Below, in pieces: positions 29,762-41,500 of a stretch of DNA of 64,000 nucleotides; positions within the stretch are counted from its first letter, which is position 1, and every line of letters starts with the position of its first letter. Origin of the DNA: Geosiphon pyriformis. Taxonomy: Eukaryota; Glomeromycota; Glomeromycetes; Archaeosporales; Geosiphonaceae. The stretch spans positions 1-64,000 of the forward strand of contig JAAOMT010000097.1 of the NCBI GenBank assembly GCA_016748015.1, in the 5' to 3' direction. The notes under the pieces are model-generated. The model did not search any database, had not been told where the DNA came from, and was given only the letters and a program-made list of their open reading frames with translations. The position numbers and the translations under genes are program-made.

Positions 29762-29965
29762 TTTTTATAATTACAGCCAAAGCAAAAAATAAAATAAAAA
29801 ACAATTTTTTTTTTTTAATTTTTATTATTATAACTTTTTTAAAAGCTTTTTCAATTGTAAAAACAGTTAAACAGTACTTTATAAAAATATTTCTTTTAAA
29901 TAATACAAAAAACAAACCAGTTTTTAACTGTTAAAAGAAAAACTTTTTAACTTTAAGTAAAAATT
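29762..29965 (+). repeat. Fragment of the ORF1-only LINE, 5' end
   Basis: TTATAATTACAGCCAAAGCAAAAAATAAA... aligns with the leader and first codons of the copies at 17935, 33170 and 47223, including TTGTAAAAACAGTTAAACAG (29857-29876). Similarity fades after about 29965. It keeps the 5' end and lacks the 3' end, so a deletion rather than ordinary 5' truncation made it. Confidence 0.6.
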
Positions 29966-31089
29966 ATTTTTATTTAAAGAACAATTATAATATTTTTGTT
30001 GTTTTTATAAAAAAATGTAATTAATTCTTTTGAAATATACCGAAAAATAAAAAATATTTTCTATACTTTAAAATAATATCATTTCACAAATTGTTTTAAT
30101 ATTTCGTTATCATAAAAATGCCATAATGAAAAAATATATTAATAAACCTATTATATTAGGATAATTTTAAGTTATTGTAATATTTTTTGTTGTAATTCAT
30201 CACAATCTATCAATTCAAGATATGAAATTACTTGATCAGAATTGAATTTTTTGTTAATTCACCACTATCGACCTATTTTATATATTATACAAGAAACCCT
30301 TAAAGTAAATTCATAGGTATTTTCAAAATCTCTTAATTCTGAAGCTTCCGAAGAAATAATTTGATAACAGGAAATCAATTATTCCAAATATTAAAAGTTC
30401 AATTTCAATTCTCCCCTTGGCATTTTGTTTAGATATTCTAGCTTAGTTCGTTCCACCGGTGGATTAAAGATCCTATCCCAAATAATTAATCACTCGCCAT
30501 TTGAGCGTCATAACCATTAGCTGGAATCTGATGCTACAAGTTTGACGGCATATTCGAGTAAAATAGGTGCTATGTACAAGAAATTGGTGGTTGGAAAAAT
30601 ATAGTTATAAAATTAGCAGTTATAATACAATCAAAAGAATGAATAAATTTAAAAATTTGTTCACTAGAACAAACTGTCAAAGATTTGGAGATAAAACTAA
30701 ATGTTACCAACCAACTCGGATGAGTGCAACGGACCATATGAAGCTGATAACACTTTTTTTAACCAAATCGCGTTGAAGAAGTTTTTCTTGACGATTTAAT
30801 CTCGGCTGTTGTGGCATGAACATTGCTGCGGGCATGGCTAAAAGTTTATATTAAAAAAGTCTGTTACAATGTGAGGATTTTGTATGGATTATAGCAAGTT
30901 ACGAGGTTGTTAGCTTGGGAGAAATTCTTTCTTGGGAACTAATCAAATATTCACGTGAACCAATTGCTGATCTACCAACAAGATATGGAAAAATATGAAT
31001 CTACTAAGATTGCGGTAAAAATGTGGCTGAGCCCTAAAAACATTTTCTCGCGTATTAACTAATAGTTTTTTTTAAAACTTGTCTTTGAA
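29966..31089. other. Intergenic DNA without recognised gene
   Basis: 30200-31050 has more balanced base composition than the flanks but only short ORFs (for example 30567-30776), none with a family signature. It could be a relic of a gene or part of the transposon flank. Confidence 0.4.
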
Positions 31090-32080
31090 ATGCCGACTTC
31101 AAAGCAAGAAACCCAACGGCAAGTCGTATTACATTTTTGGAAGCAAGTAATATGAAAGGCGAAAGAAATACAGAATAAAACGAATATACCCCTTTCTACA
31201 ATCTATAATATCCTCAAAAAACTCAAAAAAAAAAAAAAAGAACAATAAAGCATGTGAGTGGTAATGGTCGGCCAAGAAAGATTACGCGAAATTCTTCGAA
31301 AGTATTAGGGCAGATTATTCGTAGAGATTCCTCAGTTTCGTCTAGATATTTAGCAATAAAGTTGGCTAAGAAAGGAATAAATGTTTCTCATGTTACTATT
31401 CAAAACCATTTATCCAATCTTAATTATAAAAAAAGTCTTCCTAGAGCAACTCCAATGCTGACTGAAGAGCATAAGCGAAAACGTGTAGAATGGGCCAAAA
31501 AACACCTGAACGACGATTGGAAAAGAACAGTTTTTACTGACGAAACATCTTTTCAACTTTTTCAAAACACGGTAAAACGTTGGCATTAAGGTACTCAACC
31601 AATTCGTCCTATGCCTAAAGATCGTACAAAAATTCTCGTGTGGGGAGGTTTCTACGAAAAAGGAAAGACTAGTTTATTCTGTTTTGTTCAAATAATGAAT
31701 GCTCAATTTTATATAGATATTTTTCGTAACTGCTTACCTGAAATTAGAGCAATGCTGGGGGATAATTGGCGATTCCAACAAGATAATGACCCCAAGCATA
31801 CTAGCAAGCTTGCCAAAGAGTTTATTGCTGAAAATACAACTGATTTGTTGGGGTGGCCATCTAATAGTCCCGACTTAATAGAAAACCTTTGGGCTATTGT
31901 TAAAAAGAATGTAGAAAAAAGAATGCCTCAAAATCGTAGTGAATTAGAGATTTATGGGGGAAGAGTGGCAAGATATTATTCCTGAATCTACCTTAATTGG
32001 GTTAGTAGGATCAATGAAGCGGCGTTGTGAAATGATAATTGAGACAGAATTTCCTATTAATTTTTTTTAATAAAATTATA
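31090..32080 (+). pseudogene. Tc1/mariner-type transposase, broken
   Basis: Starts MPTSKQETQRQVVLHFWKQV at 31090. N-terminal helix-turn-helix (IPLSTIYNILKKLKK), then a frameshift in an A15 run near 31225, then HVSGNGRPRKI and a second HTH (HVTIQNHLSNLNY). Catalytic part: VFTDETSFQLF, FQQDNDPKHTS, WPSNSPDL-IENLW. Two residues usually present between PDL and IENLW are missing, so the D-to-E interval is 32 instead of 34. Further lesions are a TAA at 31587-31589 and a frame change near 31953, after which the C-terminus reads EEWQDIIPESTLIGLVGSMK and ends near 32070. Terminal inverted repeats were not found. Confidence 0.88.
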
Positions 32081-32797
32081 TGGTATTTGACTTTTTAATA
32101 AAAGTTGTTTTATGTAATTTGGTACATTAGTTAAGACATAGTAATTATTTTTATATTTCCAATTTTTTTCTTACCAGACTTTACATGTTAAAATTAAAAA
32201 GATATATTGCAACTAATTGTTTAATAAATCGAATTAAATAAAATTGTTATTTTTATATATTAATGAGTTTTGAAAATTATTTTTACAATTTAAAATTTAA
32301 TTATTGTGTAAATTTTTACATTTGTTTATTTCAAGTTTAACCAGTAATAAAATAATTAATGTTGAAAATTCATGATTTATGTTTATAGTTGTCTTTTGTA
32401 ACTAAAATAGATAGTAAAAAAATCTTATTTTGTTAAAACAAAATAATAATAATATTATTATTATTATTATTGTTGTTGTTGTTATTGTTGTTTTTGTTGT
32501 TATTGTTGTTGTTTAAAACTATAAAAAAACAATTATTTATAACAAAAACAAAATTGAATATTAAAATTAATATTAATAATACAAATTGATAATAAATTAG
32601 CAATATAAAAAAATTAAAACTTTAAATTTCAAAAAAAACAAGGTTTAATAATAAATAATTCAACAATTTTAAAAAAATTAGATGTTTTTAATATAAAAAA
32701 ATTGGTGGTTGTTTTTTGGCTATTTTTTTTAATTATTTAAAAAATATTAATAAAATAACTTAAACAAATAATAAATTTATTACTAATTTATTATTAT

Positions 32798-32831
<34 letters not shown>

Positions 32832-33130
32832 TTAAAACTAATTTTAATGTGTTTTTTTAAAATAAACTTTTAGCCAAAAACAAAAAAAGTGCATTTAAAT
32901 TAATCAAAAAAGTTTTACCAATATTTTATTTAATTACTTTTACAATTAAAAAAATCTTTAAATTGTAATTTTTTCAAAATTAAAAAAAAAGTAATAATTG
33001 CTTTAATTTTACTTTTAATTCTTATTATTATAATATTAAAATTTATAAATAAAATTTGTTACAATTTATAAAAAATACAAATTATAATAAATTTTTTAAT
33101 CCTAAATTTCAATTGTATTTTTTGTTTTAC
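32081..33130. other. AT-rich DNA with trinucleotide arrays
   Basis: Includes the palindromic AAT/ATT plus GTT array at 32441-32513 and an ATA array at about 32795-32830. No gene or recognisable element otherwise. Confidence 0.6.
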
Positions 33131-33142
33131 TATATTAAATAA

Positions 33143-35401
33143 CTTTTTGTTTTTTTAATTTTATAATTACAATTAGAGCAAAAAGTAAAAAAGCTGTACC
33201 TAATATTTTTTCTAAAGTATTTAATAAAATTTTAATTAAAGAAGCTTTTTTTGTTGTAAAAACTATTAAACAGAATGTTTTAGAAGCATTTCTTTTACCT
33301 AATAATTATAAAAAACTGTTTTTAATAGTTACTAAAGCATTTTTTTTATCTTTGACTGGTTTTTTACCAATTAAAATTCTTTTCAAAAAACACATTTGGG
33401 TTAGTTTTAGTGTTGTTTCTACTCTATTTAAGAATTCAAACATTTTTAATAACAGACTAATTAACAAATTGATTTTTTTATATAATTTTTATACTTAGTA
33501 TTACTAACATTATTTCTTTAAAAAATATGATCAAAAAGACCAAAGATTCAAAAAACTGGAGACAATTGTTTACTTCTGCTATTATTATTCTAAACTTTTT
33601 TATGGTTTCTAATAAAATCTTAGATAAGTTTTTTGTTATATCATCTAGCATATTATTTAAAATAGGCCAAAATTAATCACTAATTGTATTGTTAAATATG
33701 ATGTTTTCTAACAGATCATTGCCAATTTTAAAGCAACCATTTTCTGTGAAATTATTTGTTCTTGAAAACTGGACTAACCAAATAGAAACTGAATCATTTT
33801 TTTTGCTGGTTTCTGGTATTGCTACTGATAGTACTTGGAAAACTATTTCTAATTATCAAAAATTTGTTGAATAAGTGGTTTTTATTCTGATGCTATTTTT
33901 AAGATCAAATTGGCTTATTTTAAGACTGTTTTTTAGTTTATACATGGTTTTTTGAATTCAAAGTCAATATCAAAAAAAATATAAAGCTTTTTTACATAAA
34001 GTTTGCTTTTTAAAAGTCTTTAGAAACTATTTTTTTGGTTAAGCTTACAAGTTCTGTTTGTTTAATTATTCTTAAAATTGTCAAGTTTTTAATAAGTTTT
34101 GATTTTAATTTTTTTTCTGTTGTTATTGTACTATATAATATGTTTTTAAATATATCTGCTACTAATATCAAGACAGCTCTCAATGTGTTTAGTGAAATTA
34201 TTTATGTTATCTTGAAGTTTGTTGGCATTTGATAATATGTGGTTGTTCATTTTGAGAAACTGGATTTTGCTGTTTCTGTTTTAAATTATTGGTTAGTTTT
34301 GGTGAGTAAAAATAGTATTAAAATTCTCTTTTTGATAAATCAAAATAAGATTATTTTGTCTTATAATAGATTTAAGACCAAGTTGGTTAACTTTTTCTTT
34401 GGCTATAATGCTTTTAAAATTAATAATATAATTTCTTAAGTTGGTGGTTGAACGTGTTTTATTCTATACTTTTTTAATTTTAGTTATTATTTTTAGTTTG
34501 CTTTGGTTACATTTGGATCTTAAGTTAATTTAAATACTAGTATTGTTAAAACTAGTATACTAAAAAAGTATTATTTAGTAGGAAATTTCTGGTTGTTAAT
34601 ATTGTTTTAAATATCAAAAAATAAGCCATTTGGCTGTAGACTATAAGATTTTTTTATATTTTTTTTCCAAGACTTCCAAAATATTTGTTCTATGTTTTAT
34701 AAATACAAAATCTTATACTAAAATATCTGTTTTTCTGAACTTTTTTGTATTTATTTTATTAATAACCTATATTTTTTTTTGAGATTAAAGATAATTCTTT
34801 AATTTTGTCTTGGCTAGTGTTTTTGAAATTTGATTTGACCAAGTTGTCAATTTTGGTTAGATCTATTATTAAGCCTATTAGCACATTGATAACTACTTTT
34901 AAACAATTTTTTAAGAGTAATTTTGTATTAAACAACAAACTTAGAAATAAGATTAATAAACTTATAGTGTATTTGAATGTTTTTAGCAAATCTGTTGGTA
35001 AGCTAAAAAGAAAGGTGATATTAAAAACAGATTATAGGATAGAAAATATTGATATGTTTAGTAATTTTGAAGTTTTAATTAAAGTAAATAATAAAATATT
35101 TGGTAAGTTAATAGCACTTTAAGAATTCAAATCTTTTAAAGTTAAGTTCAGTTTTATAAAAACAGCTAAGTAACTTGTTAGATTAGTTCCTAATAGTCTT
35201 ACTTTATTTGATATTGTTTAAAAGATATCTACTTTAGACAAGTTTTCTTGTAAAATATTAATATAGTATAGTCTGAACTGGTTTAAGTAATTGGTTATAT
35301 GTAGAAAGTACATGAACTACACTTAGTTTAGAATACTTAATTTGTTCCAAAGTACTAAGTAGTGATTGGGCCATATTTGTTAAACTTTAATAATAATAAA
35401 A
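33143..35401 (+). mobile_element. ORF1-only LINE-derived element, copy 3 (2.26 kb, best preserved)
   Basis: Flanked by a perfect 12 bp target duplication TATATTAAATAA (33131-33142 and 35402-35413). Decayed ORF1 in pieces: leader TTTATAATTACAATTAGAGC; basic N-terminus; RRM-like ANIKTAL-type segment near 34160-34230, with YVVVHFEKLDFAVSVLNYW at 34239-34300 beyond a TGATAA that replaces Trp-Gln; CCHC knuckle relic CFKYQKISHLAVDYK near 34600-34640 with two Cys-to-Tyr changes; C-terminal helical part 34805-35122. The 3' end has AGTGATTGGGCC and a TTTAATAATAATAAA tail. It contains no endonuclease or RT. Confidence 0.85.
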
Positions 35402-35413
35402 TATATTAAATAA

Positions 35414-35734
35414 TTTATTATTTGAAATTTTTAAATTTTTCAAAAATTATATAAAAAATAATAATTTACAAGATAATTAAAAATATTATTATTTGTTTAA
35501 TTTAAAATATATACATTTTTAATTTTAATGTTTTTAATAGAATTTTTAGTTTTACAATGGAGTCTTGATCGACTCGGGTGGCTGGTCACGTGTATAAATA
35601 GCTTATTATATATAATAAAGCATCTTAATAATATTAAATTGTAAGAATAAAAAATACAAATGACTCTTTAATTGTTTATGATTTGAAAGCTATGTAGAAA
35701 CTTAAATGTGAAACTTTGATATATAATTATGAAC
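35414..35734. other. AT-rich DNA with a LINE 3' UTR scrap
   Basis: At 35571-35606 GACTCGGGTGGCTGGTCACG followed by TGTATAAATAG matches LINE B 3' UTR (17765-17790). The rest has no identifiable content. Confidence 0.55.
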
Positions 35735-36830
35735 TCATTCTATTAAATTTCCTTCATCTAAGGTTTTTTGACAATCTTTTACGAGTATTTTGCTTTTTAA
35801 TCCCCTTTCTCTAATATAATCAATAGCGGAATAAGGAGGTTGATATCTGCTACAATTCAATTTTTTCTTGTTAACGTGTAACAATATTTTATTATTTCGG
35901 CCAAAAATATATGGCCTTTTCATAAACCCAATAATCTAAATTTACAAAATCCGGCTAATCACAATAAGAAAACTATTTTCAATAGATTCTTTAGAATGCC
36001 ACTTGGAATTTCCAATTCAACTGGTCTCCTTTTTCCAAAATAGAAGATTTTTAAATGCTCGAGTTAGGTGCTAGGAAGGAGAAAAAAATTGTTTTTCTAT
36101 GAAACTCAAGTTTTGAATTTATTTTTTTCAATTATTGAAATCCAAAAAGAAACATTAAGTGAATTATGGGTAAGAAAAGATCTAAAAATTACACTTTAAA
36201 AAATACATATTCAATCCTGGGAAATATAAAATCCCATTGTCTCAAGGTTTCAAACCAGCCAAGGCTATCTAATTTTTGACCGCTTTTGATAACCAAGCAC
36301 CAAATTATTCGCGTTTTGATTCTCATTGAACGCGTCAATCGATAAAGAATACTCATACTGGACCAATCTTTCTTCCTCGTGTTCATTCTTAAACAGTCTG
36401 TAAAAGTTTACCTGAACAACGTGGATTTTTTGCCATTGTTTAACCTCCATTAAATCTTCGTGTTGGTGTTGTTGGACCTCTTCAACAGCTAGCATTTGTC
36501 GCTCCTTTCTGGAATCCTAACCGAGTATTTAGGAATTCTTGTGACGCTTGCTGTACTTGAGAATTTTCGGCTCGTTGAATATCATCCATCTGGGCATGTT
36601 GCTTATGAATCACCTGGACTTCTTCTACTTGTACGAAGAAGAAATTAAAGAGAATCCGTGGTTTGATATTCATAATATCGTTGAACTTCCCACCAATCTT
36701 CACTTTCAACCTTTGTATTTTGATGACGTTGCCCGTTGATTGTTCAATGTAATTCCACCATTACCAATACGATTATCTTCGTTCAGGCGAGGTTTAAAAA
36801 AAAAGTGCCATGAATACTGGCAGCAGCTGG
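35735..36830 (-). other. Possible decayed or multi-exon gene, unknown
   Basis: Several minus-strand open pieces with normal, non-AT-biased protein composition: Gln/His/Glu-rich pieces at about 36640-36490 (HAQMDDIQRAENSQVQQASQ) and 36495-36265 (VEEVQQHQHEDLMEVKQWQK), and a basic 62-residue piece at 35923-35735. Frames change between pieces. I did not find a convincing intron chain joining them, so this may be a pseudogene, or a gene with unusual splicing. Family not recognised. Confidence 0.3.
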
Positions 36831-36849
36831 ATCTCATCTTGAAATTTAA

Positions 36850-38501
36850 GGGGTATCTAGTGAAAGGTGATTGGTGAAAATAAAAAGAGAGAAAAAAGTA
36901 TCGTTAAAAGAGCGATGAAGCCGAGGTGTTTAAATCGAAGGGAAATGGTAGAGGTAATGATTTTTCATTAACTTTTTTTTGGTATTATTATGAATAATTA
37001 CGGGATATCGCATTAAGAGATTAAATAGGGATATATATATAAATTAGAAGGTGGTAAAGATGACCCTTGGGATCTCTCGATTTAAACCAATTAACCACTG
37101 AAAGATTCATGACATTAAAAGGATACCATAAAGCCATTTAATCAAAAGAAACAAATATAGATATTTGTTAATTTCTTTGGTATTTTAGATCAATCAATCA
37201 ATCAGAGTTATCAATAAAATAAAAATTCATCCTTTTTTAAAAGTTCCCTTTGTTTTCTAACGTGCAACAAGACTAATATCTCCGTAAAAGGATTAGTTTT
37301 TAATTGAGCCTTTGAATTTATTCCTTAAACGCGAAAGAAATTTCTCTCGAAAAGATTCTCTTTGAAAATCGGAGTAATTTTCTTCGGAAAGGAATTTTAC
37401 TAATTACGGGAAATACTCCGGTTTCATGATGCACAGACTACCTGTATTACATCCAAGCTGATTTTCTCATGATGCAATGACATCTTGATTTTTTTAATTA
37501 GGATATTGGCTAACTTGAATAATTAGATTATCCCCATCGCGTTTATACAAACTGGTCGAACAACGTAGAGTAATGGAGCTAGTTATTGTATTATCATTAC
37601 CCGCATGTTAATGATCTGGTTTCAAAAATTTTACGCTAAAAGGATTAGTTTGTAAGTTGACGCATTGAGGAAACAATAGGGCCCGAGTTTACCCTTGAAT
37701 CTGCGTCTTGCAAGTTAGAGAGAATTTGTTGTTTTTGATCAAATTAGTCACATTAATAAATTTTATCAATAATACCAAAAAAATCTTGATTCTTAAAAGA
37801 ATTTAATATAATTTAATATAATTTTTTGGTTATGAAAATAAAATAAATAATTTTTTATCTTCAAAAATGAAGATATTACAATAATTATTTAACTGCTGTT
37901 AATTATAATTGGTATAATTATCTGTAATTTTATTATAAAAATTTTATATGTAAAAACTTGAAATATTCTCATCAGTTTTTAATTTGTATTTAATTAAATC
38001 TTAAAATGGTTTAATCGTCACAAATTAAAAGTTATATTATAAATAGAAAATATAATAACGTTTTAATTTAAAATATATATGATTATTTAATTTAAGAATA
38101 TCACAATAATTTAAATTAAAAATATTATAATTGTATATATAATTAAGATATAAAAATAGATTAACTAAAAAATATAATAATAATAACATAAATAAAAAAT
38201 TTATCAATGAGCAATTGAAACCAGCGATCACCATCAAAGTTAATAACAAACATAGTCAGCCTTTGCGTTCTAAACGATCTTGACCCGTTTAAGCAATGTA
38301 AATGTGGGAATGAAATAGGCGTCTATTTTCAGAACTTTCTAGCGTTTCAGATTTCTTTGAGGCCTAGCCTTTTCGGGAATGTGATTATAGTCGGTGAGAG
38401 ATTAAAATCCTTATTTATTAACAAGACGAGCTTTTTAGAACCCTTCTTTATCCATCCAAAATATTGGAAGTTTGTTAATCTATTTGTGTTGCTTGAAAAT
38501 T
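36850..38501. other. Region upstream of the Sel1-kinase gene
   Basis: Mixed composition with a TCAATCAATCAATCA run near 37190, turning A/T-rich from 37770 to 38200. Expected to include the promoter of the gene starting at 38502. No other gene seen. Confidence 0.5.
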
Positions 38502-41500
38502 ATGTCTTCAACCTCATCAACTGAAAACGCGACTTCAACCCTCAACTGGCTTGAAGGAGCATTGATTGTCATCAAAGAAAATTTGGCCATTTTTCCAGCC
38601 AGTGAATATTCAAAAGTTGCTGACTTGGTGAAAAATTATCTTAAGCGCAATCAGAAAAAACCTGAAGATTTATTCAACTGCTTGAATAATAGAAGTTCAA
38701 AGCGTCCGATAGATTATATTTTGCTCGGTTTTTCTTTAGAACATGGGATTGGAACCATGCCTAATTTAAGAAAAGCTTTTTTAGAATTTCAGAAAGCAGC
38801 GAATGCAGACAATTCTTTTGGACAATTCTTCTTAGGACGTTGCTATAATAATGCAATGGGTACTAAACAAGATCGAGAAAAAGCATTTGAACTTTATTTA
38901 AAAGCAGCAGAGGCGGGAAATATAAGTGCACAAAACAGTCTTGCACTTTGTTATCGAAATGGATGGGGAACAACGAAAAATTTAGAAAAAGCGTATGAAC
39001 ATTTTTCAAAAGCAGCAGAGGCGGGAAATTTAGATACACAATACAATCTTGCACTTTGTTATGACAATGGAAGGGGAACAGCGAAAAATGAAAAAAAAGC
39101 ATTTGAATTTTATTCAAAAGCAGCGGAGGCGGGACATACAATGGCACAATTCAAGCTTGCACTTTTTTATCGAAATGGAAGGGGAACAACGAAAAATGAA
39201 AAAAAAGCATTTGAATTTTGTTCAAAAGCAGCAGAAGCGGGAAATTTAACTGCACAATTCAATCTTGCAATATGTTATTTTAATGGAGAAGGAACAACGA
39301 AAAATTTAGAAAAAGCGTATGAACATTTTTCAAAAGCAGCAGAGGCGGGACATACAATGGCACAAAACAATCTTGCAGCTTGTTATCAAAATGGATGGGG
39401 AACAACGAAAAATGAGGAAAAAGCATTTGAATTTTATTCAAAAGCAGCGGAGGCGGGACATACAATGGCACAATACAATCTTGCACTTTGTTATCAAAAT
39501 GGAAGGGGAACAACGAAAAATTTAGAAAAAGCATTTGAATTTTATTCAAAAGCAGCAGAGGCGGGAATTTCAGATGCACAAAACAATCTTGCAGTTTGTT
39601 ATGAAAATGGATGGGGAACAACGAAAAATGAGGAAAAAGCATTTGAATTTTATTCAAAAGCAGCAGAGGCGGGAAATACAATGCACAAAACAATCTTGCA
39701 GTTTGTTATGAAAATGGATGGGGAACAACGAAAAATGAGGAAAAAGCATTTGAATTTTATTCAAAAGCAGCGGAGGCGGGACATACAATGGCACAATACA
39801 ATCTTGCACTTTGTTATCAAAATGGAAGGGGAACAACGAAAAATGAGGAAAAAGCATATGAAAAATTTTCAAAAGCAGCAGAAGCGGGAAATTTAACTGC
39901 ACAAATCAATCTTGCAATATGTTATTTAAATGGAGAAGGAACAACGAAAAATTTAGAAAAAGCATATGAACATTTTTCAAAAGCAGCAGAGGCGGGAAAT
40001 TCAGATGTACGATACAATCTTGCACTTTGTTATGATAATGGATGGGGAACAACGAAAAATGAAAAAAAAGCATTTGAATTTTATTCAAAAGCAGCAGAGG
40101 CGGGACATACAATGGCACAATACAATCTTGCAGTTTGTTATCAAAATGGAAGGGGAACAACGAAAAAAGAGGAAAAAGCATTTGAATTTTATTCAAAAGC
40201 AGCGGAGGCGGGACATACAATGGCACAATACAATCTTGCACTTTGTTATCAAAATGGATGGGGAACAACGAAAAATGAGGAAAAAGCATTTGAATTTTAT
40301 TCAAAAGCAGCGGAGGCGGGACAAACAATGGCACAAAACAATCTTGCACTTTGTTATCAAAATGGATGGGGAACAACGAAAAATGAGGAAAAGGCATTTG
40401 AACTTTATTCAAAAGCAGCAGAGGCGGGTAATACAAACGCACAATTCAATATTGCACATTGTTATGACAATGGATGGGGAACAACGAAAAATGAAAAAAA
40501 AGCATTTGAATTTTATTCAAAAGCAGCGGAGGCGGGACAAACAATGGCACAATGCAATCTTGCACTTTATTATCGAAATGGATGGATAACAACGAAAAAT
40601 GAGGAAAAAGCATTTGAACTTTATTTAAAAGCAGCAGAGGCGGGAAATATAAGTGCACAAAACAGTCTTGCACTTTATTATCGAAATGGATGGGGAACAA
40701 CGAAAAATGAGGAAAAGGCATTTGAAATTTATTCAAAAGCAGCAGAGGCGGGAAATTCAGATGCACAATCCAATCTTGCACTTTGTTATGATAATGGATG
40801 GGGAACAGCGAAAAATGAAAAAAAAGCATTTGAATTTTATTCAAAAGCAGCAGAGGCGGGAAATTTAACTTCACAATATATGCTTTCACTTTATTATCGG
40901 GGAATAACGAAAAATGAGGAAAAGGCATTTGAAATTTATTCAAAAGCAGCAGAAGCGGGAGATACAATGGCACAATTCAATCTTGCACTTTGTTATGATA
41001 ATGGATGGGGAACAACGAAAAATGAGGAAAAAGCATTTGAATTTTATTCAAAATCAACAGAGGCGGGAGATTTAACTTCACAATATATGCTTTCACTTTA
41101 TTATCGAAATGGATGGAGAACAGCGAAAAATGAAAAAAAAGCATTTGAAATTTATTCAAAAGCAGCAGAGGCGGGACATACAATGGCACAATTCATTCTT
41201 GCACTTTGTTACGATAATGGATGGGGAGCAACGAAAAATGAGGAAAAAGCATTTGAATTTTATTCAAAAGCAGCGGAGGCGGGACATACAATGGCACAAT
41301 ACAATCTTGCACTTTGTTATCGAAATGGAAGGGGAACAACGAAAAATGAGGAAAAAGCATTTGAATTTTGTTCAAAAGCAGCAGAAGCGGGAAATTTAAC
41401 TGCACAATTCAATTTTGCAATATGTTATTTAAATGGAGAAGGAACAACGAAAAATTTAGAAAAAGCATATGAACATTTTTCAAAAGCAGCAGAGGCGGGA

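Noticed and set aside
38863-41405. Many long minus-strand ORFs (PPLLLLNKIQMLFPHFSLFP-type repeats) opposite the Sel1 array.
   Set aside because: They are the reverse complement of a 108 bp (36-codon) repeat; periodicity keeps the antisense frame open. The sense frame matches Sel1 repeats and a kinase.
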